From Kappaphycus alvarezii (taxonomy: Eukaryota; Rhodophyta; Florideophyceae; Gigartinales; Solieriaceae): a DNA stretch of 64,000 bases. Below, in pieces: positions 35,715 through 46,631 of the stretch. The notes under the pieces are model-generated. The model saw only the letters and a program-made list of their open reading frames with translations, was not told where the DNA came from and searched no databases. The DNA lies in assembly GCA_002205965.3 (NCBI GenBank), contig NADL03000517.1:1364001-1428000 (forward strand), in the 5' to 3' direction. Position 1 is the stretch's first letter; the number at the start of each line of letters is the position of its first letter. Position numbers and translations under genes: made by a program.

Positions 35715-37343
35715 CTATGGAACCCTTAGATTATTCCCTGGAGCCACGAGTCTCTCCGCCTTCAATTTGACTTTTTCAATTGCGAAATAAGGGGGGAGCG
35801 GATAAGCCTTGTTTAAATACTGTACTCTCCATGAATATGTCAAGTGTCTTGAGGCGATAAACATGTAAAAGTTGGTAGGCCCATAATTTTCACATAATTC
35901 AGCAGTGCCGTGAAAAATGGGGAACCAGAAACATCCTGGGAGTGCGCGTAACATATTGGGGGTGTCTGATATGCAGAGCTGAGTCGAACATGACGGTGCA
36001 CCGTTCCGTCCAATACGCTCCTAACTATCGGCTCCATCTGACTAGTTCCCTAAACCCACGAAATAGTACTCTGGTAGACTCTAGATCGTTGAATAAGAAC
36101 TGCAAGGTGTTTACGAATGAATGAGATTACTGGATCCTTGTGATTCAGTGCTGTTCCCTATCTTTTTAGAAAAAAGTTCTTTGTATGAGGACGAATCTTG
36201 ATAGAATTTTTTGTGGCTCCACACACCTGACTTCATTTATCAGCGCTGCAGAAATTCGATTTCCCGCTCCCTGTGAGATAGTGATAAGATCATGAAGATA
36301 TGAGTACGCTCGATATAGCTCAGAATCATTGAAACGCCGTAAATAAACTGATTTCGAACGAGAGCACTGCTGTTTGTATTTTTAAACCTGAGAACTAAGA
36401 GAGGCGTGCAGAGCCTTGTCATGAATTCGAATACCCGTTGATTTTACGTGTCCGAGGCGTGAGTTGAGATTCTTCCTGACGTTCAAAGGATCGAGAAAAG
36501 GCCTTGCGAATTTCATAACCATCTTGTATGCTGCATATATTGACCTCTCCTGATACACAATTTTCGTCCTTATGTAAGTATCGAAGCTCGGAATAAGCTT
36601 GCAAGCCGCAAAAACGTCTGACAAAGTATCCAAACAATCCGGCCCAATAAAGTGGGCAAATAATAGCGAGCATAACTAGTGATTTGCGTCGTAGGTCATT
36701 ACCTCGAACATGGTACCGTAAGATTGCCTTCCTTCCAGTTTACAATGAGCCGCATCGGCTGTAAAAGTCTGCTGACCTGTAGAGCATATGTCCTCAGCGA
36801 CTTTGGGAGTAAAAGGAAACCCCAGCATACTTTCCGGTATCAGAAATATCGGAGACGTCCACAGTGTCTTCATCAAGTACATCAACAGACTTAACGGACT
36901 TTCGTTGTCGGGATTCGATACATTAAGCAGCCTTAATAAGCTGCTATTTCATTTCAGTACCATTCAAAATGTAGATCTGCACAGTGTGGCCCTCATCTCG
37001 TAGGAGCTGAGAGTAGTCTCCCAGGGCGCCCATTTCAACAGCCATGGAAATGTACGTATAGCGCTGATTCTCTTGTCGAACAACACGAAAATGAGAGTAT
37101 GCTGGCTGGCGTCTATAAAAGCCTTTGACCCGGAAAATTGCCTCTATTAGAGAGGTCTGCGCGTATGGAGTCTCACTTAACTCGTTCAACACTGCTCTCA
37201 CAGTTTGGTTTGCCATGTATGAGGGATCGAAGATCTTTTCAATGCCCAATCTTGCATTTTTTTGCCCCATCACATCCCAGAAACACTCGTTTAAATGTCC
37301 GATAACACTGTTATGCTTCCAGCTACCATCTATGGTTTGCTAG
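35715..37343 (-). mobile_element. Mutator-like (MULE) transposase remnant
   Basis: Minus-strand remains of a Mutator-like transposase. The N-terminal part is at 37,273-36,944 (KIFDPSYMANQTVRAVL). The start of the catalytic domain is at 36,885-36,676: TFTADAAHCKLEGRQSYGT followed by FEVMTYDANH. This matches the MULE pattern in which an Asp-x-x-His-x-Lys strand precedes a GT...DxN strand. The following strand LVMLAIICP lies at about 36,670 in another frame, and later parts at 36,633-36,382 and 36,037-35,715 (LCENYGPT, LPPYFAIEKVKLKAERL) fit the C-terminal half. Stops and at least three changes of frame make it non-functional. No terminal inverted repeats were found by eye. Confidence 0.5.
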
Positions 37344-37691
37344 TCGAAACACACAATTGCAGGAAAGTCTTATTTGCGACATCGTATTGGCACTATTTAA
37401 GGTTTCTTCTCAATGTTGTTTCCCTTCCGGACTCCCATGTCGGCTGTGTGAACACCAAGTGTGATGAACACTTCTAAATGTACTATTTTTCATCTCTATG
37501 GTTTCTAATTATCATCAGCGACCTTTTTTAGCAGTCAAAATAGCCTGAGAACTCTCCGCAACCCTCCTCTTGCATGCACTTTTCTGTTTTGCACGTCTTA
37601 TTTTCAGTTGTGATAAGTTCAACCTCTACAAATCCTCCCTTGTTAGCCTGGTAACTCCGCCGGTGTTAACCCAGCCAGTAGCTTCAGTCAA

Positions 37692-39819
37692 TTATTCACG
37701 AGGAATTGGCAGATACATGTTTGGGTTAATGTCTGACGCATCCACGGGAACGTAAGCCATGCAGTTGTCCCCACAGTCGGAGTCTTTCTCCTTGAATAGA
37801 TCACCTCCCACTCCTTCCCTCCGTCCCATCCCCCCAGTTTCGTGCCCTCCATCCTCCCTCCCTTCAATGCACGGTGAGTCCCTGTTCCCAGTTACGCTAT
37901 CACTGTTTGCCGACCGCCTTTGTTCCATGGTATCGTGATGAACATCCGGAGACCCTCCCTTTTCCCGAACCGTCGTCTTTCTTATCTGGGGAGCCCTTCA
38001 CCTCCCCATCATCATTATCTGGAGTCGCCCCATTCCGTTGAGACCCTCCCTGCTTCCCGTAATCATCTTCAATTTCCAGGGAACTCTTCCTCCTCCATGG
38101 GTCGTAGTCATCAATTTCAGGTGATTTACCTGGCATAATGGAAGAGTAACCGTCAGCCGCAGGGGAGCTGTTCCCCCTTCTGGCAGAATCAAGATCAATA
38201 TCAGACCCTCCATCCCCCTTTTCAAAGTGAGGAGGCCCTCCAATATCCTGGTCATTATCAACACTTCCAGTCCCTGAAAAATCCCTTCCGCCGTCTTTTT
38301 CAGACTCACATTCACCCCTCCCGCTGCCCCCTTGCATTTTTCCCCTCCCGCACCTGTACTTTACCTGCCAACCTCGCTCCATCTCATCCATCCAATGAAC
38401 TCCACGTCTGGAGAAACCAATCCCCCTATAATATCGTCATTAACATTGCATCCCACCCATCTTCTCACAAACTGGACGTCTGCAGCGCCCTCTTCTGGAA
38501 ACATATCTATACCACGTTTCACGACCTTTACCTCTCCCCATCATCATAATCTGCCCCGACTTTAGATTGCAGGTCATGAACATCAATTAAAATTACCTCC
38601 CCACTCGTCCTATCGCCCTCAAGTACCCCATCAATACCTGTTGAACGGAAACAGTCACCTGAATCGCCCATTTTACCAAACTCTGACCCGTTTATTTCCA
38701 CGTCAATGCCACGACCACTTTGAGGTAATTCCCTCCGGACACTGTTACCCCTCATTCCCGTCTGTCGTCTGGTAGGATGGTCGTCTTCCGTCTTGTCAAT
38801 TTCTCCATCTCGCCTTGTTTCATCTTCTAAATCGGGCAATCAGTGAAAAAGAACCCCCCCCGTAACCAACATGATTATCCTTTGGTTCGGAGCGATGACT
38901 GAATCTCCTGTCTCTTTCGTACCGTAGGAGTTTACGCCTATTCTCCCGGTGCCGTTCATCATTAAATCTTTCAACTTGGTATTTGCGCTCTCATATCTCT
39001 CCCGTTGTGCTCATTCCTTCTCTGCTTGTTGTCTCGTTTCCTGCTTCTTGCGAAATGTATCGGTACACCTGCAGCCATACTGCGCCCCCTCCCCTTCGCT
39101 CCCACGTTTCGTTTCCTCTTTACTGTCTTCAACGCCATGGTTTCTTTCTCCTTTCTCTCGAGAATGACTTTCCCTCGCCTCTTTTCCCTTTTGTTCCGCA
39201 CCTTTTCGTGCATCATGCTCTCGCTGCCTCAATATCTCATCACGCCTTCGAAGTTTAGCCCCTTCTGGCATTTATTAATCTCTCTTTTTTGTCTGCTGTC
39301 CATACCTTGCTGTGCTACTTCATTCTGACGTCTTTCCCGATTCTTATGATCCATCTCATCTCTTCTTTCGGCCTCACCATCCTCCTTTTGAAGTAAAAAA
39401 TTTAACAGTTTCTCCTTTTCCGCGGTTTCTATATCCAACAAAACACGCGATCAATAATGTAAGAACTATCCGGCGTCACTTCTTCATCCAACTCCTTGAA
39501 AAGCTTCTCATTCTCCACTTGCTCCGTAGTACGGACTAAAATGAGCATCACCCTTGTGGTCTCTCTATATCCATCTCCGTTGTGTTTCTCTGGGTGAATC
39601 ATAACAAACAACCTTTTGTATCTATATATGACGTTTTGGAGTGTCAGCTGTCTTCAGGTTCGCGTGAGCATTGGAAGGGTTTGCGGGAGAGCCTGGAATA
39701 CTAAACAGGCCACACATGTCGTGTTGGCAGACTTCGAGAGTTCCGAAGTGATAAAACGCTTGTCTAACAGGCCTTGAAAAAGTGCGCAATATGATAAAAA
39801 AAGGTTGTCGATAATGCAA
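37692..39819 (-). pseudogene. Highly charged protein with J-domain-like segment, frame broken
   Basis: A minus-strand coding region read over several phases. Near 39,640-39,540 it gives RYKRLFVMIHPEKHNGD followed by a helix-like segment TTRVMLILVRTTEQ. HPEKH after a basic helix resembles helix II and the HPD loop of DnaJ-type J domains, with Glu in place of Asp. Downstream come Glu/Arg/Lys-rich segments that look like a coiled coil (EKEKLLNFLLQKEDGEAERR near 39,420; EGAKLRRRDEILRQREHDAR near 39,260). Acidic and glycine-rich parts follow (38,839-38,528; 38,391-37,900), and the end reads MYLPIPRE, with its stop at 37,692. Total length would be about 700 residues. Protein-like text continues across each phase break, so it is a gene with several indels or a young pseudogene. 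It lies just upstream of the MULE remnant on the same strand and could be an accessory gene of that element. Confidence 0.4.
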
Positions 39820-39829
39820 CCAGAAAAGG

Positions 39830-42800
39830 GATTCGGGGAGATGCAGGTCTGGCGAGAGGCAGCGAACTGTATTTTTGGGGTGACAGGGGATTCCTAGGGT
39901 GACTTAGGAGATTCCGTTTTTGCGCCTATTCCGAAATTAAAAGATTAATGCCGGACTTTATTCCTAACATTATTTCTAATTTCACCTTCAAGAAGTCCAA
40001 CTTATGTTTCGTCGGGCACAATGGCTTGAGATTTCTCGAATATAAACCAAAATTTTACTAAAAACCTTTTGGGTGGCGACATTCCAATCCAAGTAAAAAC
40101 AGATGGTGCCAATAAAAATAATCTTTTATTTCAGTCTGACATTGGGGCTCTTGCTTATTTTTATGCTCACATATTCTCTGTGGCTTTCAGGTATATTGTT
40201 TAAGGGTTATATGGTAGCCTAGGATACTTTTTTATCAATAAGGTGGTTAAAAATAATTATTGTTACTGTAAACCTGTGTGGCGACACCAGGAATCTGGTG
40301 ACTTTTGCGGGGAGACTTTTGTCATGCTTTGTCCGACATGCCTTTGTTGCAAATTTTTGTAGGTAACACAGTTTATTTCCATTTCATCTATCATAAAAAA
40401 CTATCCGGAGGGGGTTGGAGGGGTCTTTTTATTACGTCGCCATATAAAAGATGTCAGTTCTAGTCGTATCACCCTATGTAAATAATAATAATTGAAATTG
40501 TCACCCATAAATCTCTCGTTTATCCCTATATTTATTCATTTAAAGACTCAAACAGTTAAATTGTAAGATTTTGCCTGTTTCGTTCTAAAGTTATGGGGAA
40601 CTCCACTTTTTAATCAGAGTCACCTAAACAGTACTTCCCGCACAATGAAATCACGGGCATAGTGGCGGTTCAGAATGTTAACATTCAAGTATTTCGGCCC
40701 GGTCTCGTGTACCTACTACTTCACTTTGGACAGAGGTTTCTGCACGTGTTCCGTGTTTTTGTACTTAACAGACGGCCCTAAGATTTCTATATCCCTTTTT
40801 ATTAAATTTACGGAGAATTGTGGGATTATTAGGTGGTATTGGTTCGACCATTTTTTAACTGAAATCCTTATGGGGGACGAAACGTAATAACAATGACGTG
40901 ATATTTAGGAATATTAACGGAAAATTTAATTTGAAAGTAAATTTATAAAACAATTTGCCATTCAACTGTTGACGCTGGGGCAGCAGTTCGGCTAAATGCT
41001 CTTTTTTAATTTGAATGATAATGTGGCTTGGTTCTTTTATATTGGAACGAAGAAGCTTGCTTGAACGTTTTAGATATGACCGGAGACTAAAAATTAGAAA
41101 GTAATTTCATCATCCAGACCAGCTAATACTCACTGTGCTAGGTAAAAATGGAAGCGGTTTTTGTTCCGCCCCGTGATACTATCAGTGAAGGTTCAAACAT
41201 CGTGAATTGACCCCAGAAAGATTCATGAATAGAATTGCGAAGTATAGCATGGAAACGACCGTGTTTTCTCTTTGCCTTCAGTTAAGCCAAAAAACGAGTT
41301 TCCGGAAAAATTAATCTAAAAAATACCCCCAAAAAGTTCAACCTAACGAAAAGTGCCGCTAATCTGGTTGTCAATGTAAAACTTAAAAAGAAATAAAGTT
41401 TCAAAGCAAAGCCGAAAATAAAGTGACAATCATTGTTGATACCTATCCAAACGTTTTAAAGTTACTCATTCATTTAAGTTACCTTATATCACAGAATGAA
41501 AGTGTCTCTTTAGTTTACTCCTGAAAAATTTATAGCTTGAATCATTAACTACTGCTGTTTTCAAGGGGATTTAATTGCAGTGCAGGAATTACAAAGACCA
41601 GATCGATTCGGCGCTATTCAGAGAGTAAGGTAAAACCCAAGATTATAATGAATAAGTAAAATAAAGTAGGCTCCGTCGGCATTGTAAGCTCAGGAAGAAT
41701 AGAAAATCCTCTCATAATCTCACTATACTACGCTTTGGAAATACGAAGTCTTCGGAAAACCACTCACCAGGACGCTTAATAGGGACTCCTCGTTTGATAC
41801 GAACAACCTTGAACATTCAATTCCCTAGCCTAAGTCTTTTATTTTTTAAATATATTTCAATATTGCACTGGGCAGCTCTATTCTCCCCCTCTCTTACCGG
41901 AGATATTTCACAATCTAATAACCCACTACCCACGTGCAATTTATTTACACCACAAAAATTTCGCTTAAATAAACGCTCAGAGAGCGGAGTAATTATAGAG
42001 AAAGTCAAACAGCAAATCACACTTATTCGATTTGCATCGATAGGCATTCATTTCTGGATTCTCAGACTGCTTTAGAGTTGCAGAATGTCCATCGCAATTA
42101 ACTTTTAATTTTTATAGCGTTAAAATTGCAAAATGTCTTATTTGGATTCAGGGGATGATAAATTAAACAGCATTAACCTTACATAGATTAAAGACGTGAT
42201 AATACATATTTTCCAAAGATCGGAGCAATGATAGCTGAATATAGTAGTCCGGTGCAGAACTCTTTTGACTGCACATGCCGTACTGAACCCCTGAATTTTA
42301 CTATTGCGACTACCTTTAGGACTCTAATTTACTGAAAATAAAATCTACTATGGTCATTATAATCTATAATCCGCCCCCTCGGACATCATCACGGTAACTA
42401 TCAACTACCGGTACAATTCTCGGCTTCAGAGAATTTCTAAAAGTAAGCCCTGAGACTCATAATTATGCATATCCACCCATGCTGCGTCCTCGAGCTTTAC
42501 GCCGCGTTGTTCCTTCAGGATTAGGAATTAATTCTGTTCCAGCTAATAGGCTCGAAAAGGCAGGAATAACTGATAATCACACTATCATTGATATTTACAG
42601 GAAGTAGGAGAGTGAGAAGATGGTGGATCACACCTTGCGGGTTAATTACAATCACACCGGAGTCTCGAGAGTAAGGAAGCCAAAGGGGACGCGAAATAAG
42701 ACAGTCCGTCTCTGCCATGTTCTTGCTGATCACAGACATTAAACTGCAGTTAAGCGGATGAATAGTCGTATTGAACGTAGAAAGGAGTTGGATGCCGCTA

Positions 42801-44490
42801 GGCACGATCCCTTTGCGCACGAGATTCTTGAATTGTTCAACTCAGAATAATTCAATCCTGAACTTCGGGATGAGTCTGACGGCATTACAGAAGACATACT
42901 CTTCCAGTTTGATCCCATGCAGCATCCCCATGTAAGGAATAGGACGAAATGGAGTAAAGGTGGACTAGAATGGTATCAGCTTACATCGTTGCCTTCCAGA
43001 ATTACTCCAAGTCTGGTCAGACTGATCCGTCAGCATTTCCATCTCTTACCTCCGGAGATGAATATTTGTGCTATACGCACTTAGTTTTTAAAAATACATC
43101 CAAGTCTTTAGGCAGTATTGCGACCACTGCCTGCAAACGCACAAATTGAAGCTGAGGAATTGCAGTTGTCGATTATAAAGTTGTGCAGTTTGAAAAGAAT
43201 AGAAATGAATTTAGCATTTCTTTGTACTTTGAATCGAAGCGGCCTCCATAGGACACTCCATCTCGCAACAAGGATTCAAAATATCTGCTCTGTATGTACT
43301 AGGGCTGATGAATGCCATTAGTCAAAGCAATGCTTCCCCACAGAAAGCATCTGTCCGGACCATGTAGTAATAACTCTGTTATCAGATACATATGCACCGT
43401 CTGCCGCGATCCAAAATCCATCCAGTAACCCTTCCTCATTCTTTAATAGTAGATTGCTGAGACTACTTATTGTAAAAGCGGTACTGCAATGTTCGGATCC
43501 TGGCGATAAGCAAGATGCAAATGTAAAGTAGTAAAACTAATCACAAAATGCATGTGCATTGATTGCAAAAACCCTTTCCTATTGTCATTCGTTGAGGATT
43601 TAGAAACTTCTGTAGAATTAGGTTCGGTATTTTTGACAGTAATAAATCCCAAAGCGCCAGAAAACATTCAGAAAGGGCTGCGTTTTCCCGGCGGAAAGTG
43701 CTCAGCAACATGTCGCAGCCATACATAGTAGGCGTATTGAAAAATTTATTTCGAGAGCCATGTTAATGTAATCTAAATTTTCATGGATGCAGTAGTACAC
43801 TTTACATACAGAAATACCACAAGTTAAAGATATGTTGAGATAAAAGCCACCAAGGAGCCATCGCAGTGCTGTATTTAGTCTTATCAAAGGGCAGTTACGA
43901 CGAAAAGTTCGGAGTTCTGCAAACACGAGATTCTCAGCAAAGTCCATAAATATGGCGTACGATTCGGTACAGCCGGACGAAGAAGTCATGTGATGTACCA
44001 GCGAGAATGGTGGAAAAGAAAACAGCCTCTTGAAATGGATTTAATCCCTGTTCCTTCCGCAAAATGTACTAGCAAGCAGACAGTAGAAATACTAGCAATA
44101 CGGGCTTTTTAAGCTGCTTTTCCGATATAGTGCAGCAAATACCTTTAACGTTTATCATAATCTGCTCTCCTTTTCCCTGATTTGAGTTATAGAGGGCATG
44201 TTAGCGGTCAAAGGGCGAGTTTAAGCTCGCATTTATTTAAAGTACCATCACTTACATCTATACAGATCAACTCAGGAATTATTATCCCAATATACTCAAG
44301 TATAGCAGATACCATTGCTGCACATCTTATTCTGTTCTCGTCGTCACTTATTGGAGTTATGGAAAGCATTGTTAGCGAATGTCATTTTCTTCGGCTATCA
44401 TTTTTGACGTCACAACAGCTGCCCACTTTATTGGGCAGTAATCGCAGAAGGCCCGCATTTTACCTTATTTACGCTATTCAGGGACGAAAT
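39830..44490. other. AT-rich gene-poor stretch
   Basis: No gene is supported over about 4.7 kb. Base composition is distinctly A/T-rich compared with the genes at 46-61 kb. A minor plus-strand segment at 42,760-43,080 reads as protein-like text with one internal stop (NSRIERRKELDAARHDPFAH, later QHPHVRNRTKWSKGGLEWYQ). It may be a transposon relic, but it matches no family I know. The rest, including 39,860-42,480, shows nothing. Confidence 0.4.
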
Positions 44491-44499
44491 GGCGCAGAT

Positions 44500-45140
44500 A
44501 GGAACTAGTACACAAAGTTGCTCGAATGTAGTGGGCACAAGATCATGTCATATGGGACTTTAAAAATAGTCCATTGTTGTCTTTAACGATTACAAAAGGT
44601 TCTCATTGGATGAAACAGATGTTATATACAGCTACTGCAATGATTTGAATCGTGATACTGAGGTTTTAACACGTTTCCAGCAAAGTGGGCCGGTACTATA
44701 GTTTCAGAGGCTTTTTTCTAATAATTTTATCTTGAATTCGTATGTTCTGACGAGAACACAGATTTCAGACAGTTATAGTAAGGTTTTGGAAGATACACTG
44801 CTACTGAAAGCGGACTATTGTTTGCCAACTGCTTAGATTTTCAGCAAGATAATTTTCCGATTCATGTCAGCAAGAAAATTAATGGATAGGGTTTTGGTCG
44901 AAGGAATACGTTTAATGAAGTGGCCAGCTCGCTTGCCTGATCTAAAACTAACCGAAAACCTTTGAAGCGTGCTAGCGAGGAAGTCTTATGCCAGTAAGCG
45001 GCAATTTTCTTTTATGTCTGAACTTAAGGGTGTGTTTTGAGTAATTGGAAGGATCTCCCTCTATGTCTTCAGCAAAACCTATTGACGGCTATGCAAAGGC
45101 GTGCTGTTGAGGTTATTGTTAAGCGAGGAGGCCATACGCA
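44500..45140 (+). mobile_element. Dead Tc1/mariner transposase
   Basis: Plus-strand remnant of a Tc1/mariner-type transposase. Reading across phases, it shows WAQDHVIWDFKNSPLL and SLDETDVIYSYCND near 44,535-44,640, in the place of the first catalytic Asp region. QQDNFPIHVSKKI follows near 44,845-44,882, the diagnostic second-Asp motif (QDNxPxH). Near 44,920 comes KWPARLPDLKLTENL, where functional enzymes have W.A.SPDLNPIEN; the Glu of the triad is recognisable in TENL. The C-terminal end near 45,070-45,140 reads AMQRRAVEVIVKRGGHTHY, matching the typical end of Tc1 proteins. Stops and frame changes occur throughout. The N-terminal DNA-binding domain and terminal inverted repeats were not recognised. 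Confidence 0.75.
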
Positions 45141-45269
45141 CTATCACTTCGGCCCTACATGTGGTTTTATTTCTTCAATTGCTTTGAGCTTTCAAAGTGT
45201 CGTATACTTTCAGTTGGGTCATTTCCTTCTCCTTAAGGTGTACAGTACACGTTTTACCGGAGTATAAAA

Positions 45270-46631
45270 GATTCCCCCTTTCCCACTGTATTTTGTACTA
45301 CTGAATCCATTTATGTAATTTATTTTTAAATTGCACCAATATATTTTGAGTTAGTCCAAATCAGTACCCTGTTGTATACAGTACTTTCAAGCGGCAGTGT
45401 ACAGTACTGTACATATTGTTCAGCGCAGATTGGAACTAGTACATATTGTATATAGAGGTACAGTATATATCTCTTATATTGTAAAATATGGTGTTGAAAG
45501 GACATTATAAGGTCTTTACAGAGGGCGTACGGATTAGGGCATTTTTAATTGTATTAATTGGTTTTGTGCAATACAAATTCCTTTCAATTAGTGATTGGAT
45601 GACTGTGTCTATAATTCATGCTTACATAAACTTGCAGTATTCTAATCTATAGCCTAACCCCCGACATGGTTGATGGGTGGGAATACTGTACTGCAGAACT
45701 CGTGAGCACAGTATTACTGTACAGTACGGGTACGGTATGGACGTTACATACTGTAAATACACAGCACCAGTGCACCCGCTTGTGCACTGTAGTGTACTGT
45801 AAGTCCTTACCGCTGTACAGTACCGGCAATTAAATACATTTATTTCTGTGAGGGGTGGTCGTCAAACAATGACATTGTTCATACGAGAGATTACGGGTTT
45901 GCGATAGACCCCCGCCGTGAGTTACGGAGTAACTGAACCCTCTGTTTTTTATTATTATTCAATCACCTCAAACAGTCCATTACACCGTACTGTACTATAG
46001 CCCAGTTGCTTTTTTCTATTGAAAACTTGTGGAAGCCGCCTATAAATGTTGCACTTGCATACTGTACTGAATATCTGTGGTGAAGTAAAGTTTGTTGGCC
46101 GAGGTATAAAATTAGCAAACACGTGTATTACCTGTACAACGATTACTTTCGTGAAAGCCAGCAACATAGAATCGACAACACTTATTCCAGGAGGTTGGTA
46201 CGAACAGTCTGAAAACTTGTAAGCATTGGTAAGTAGTTCGCCTTAAACTTCCCTGAAAGTATGAGGGCTATTGTGCAGACTTGCGTTGCCTAAGCCCATT
46301 GAGTTGATTAAATTTGGGAATTTTTCTTACTTTCACGGCGATGACCGAATGGTTCAACTTGCACTACCGATTCGCCGAACATCCACTTGACCAGCCTGAA
46401 AGCGTCATATCTTGAAAGCCTGAAAGAAACTAGCGGGGCAAACCTAAAACGAAGTAAATGCATATTTTAAAATCGCCGTTTCATGATAGTGCTGTGTGGG
46501 TCACGCAGATACACTCACAATTCCGACCGCTCGTATTCTCTGTACACATAGAACCCATTTCCCCAACATCCTCTCGTGCATCGTCTCCGCTCTCCGTTCA
46601 TCACCGGCTGCCACGACTTCCGCAAGGCTTT
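45270..46631. other. 5' flank of the ARMC8-like gene
   Basis: No coding region. The stretch holds a spread of GTACAG-type words from 45,370 to 46,090, and is otherwise AT-rich. An in-frame ATG at 46,458 could add 58 residues to the ARMC8-like protein but is not supported by the family. Confidence 0.45.
45370..46090. repeat. GTACAG/CTGTAC palindromic word cluster
   Basis: Examples are GTGTACAGTACTGTACATA at about 45,398, ATTACTGTACAGTACGG at about 45,713, GTAGTGTACTGTAAG near 45,789 and GCTGTACAGTACC near 45,812. Looser words near 45,990 and 46,060 continue the cluster. It ends about 540 bases before the ARMC8-like start codon. Confidence 0.75.

Noticed and set aside
43160-43580. Cysteine-rich words (NCSCRL near 43,170; CKCK...CMCIDCKN near 43,530) like a tesmin/TSO1 CXC domain
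   Set aside because: The two pieces are too far apart, lie in different phases with stops between, and the first half of the CXC pattern is missing.
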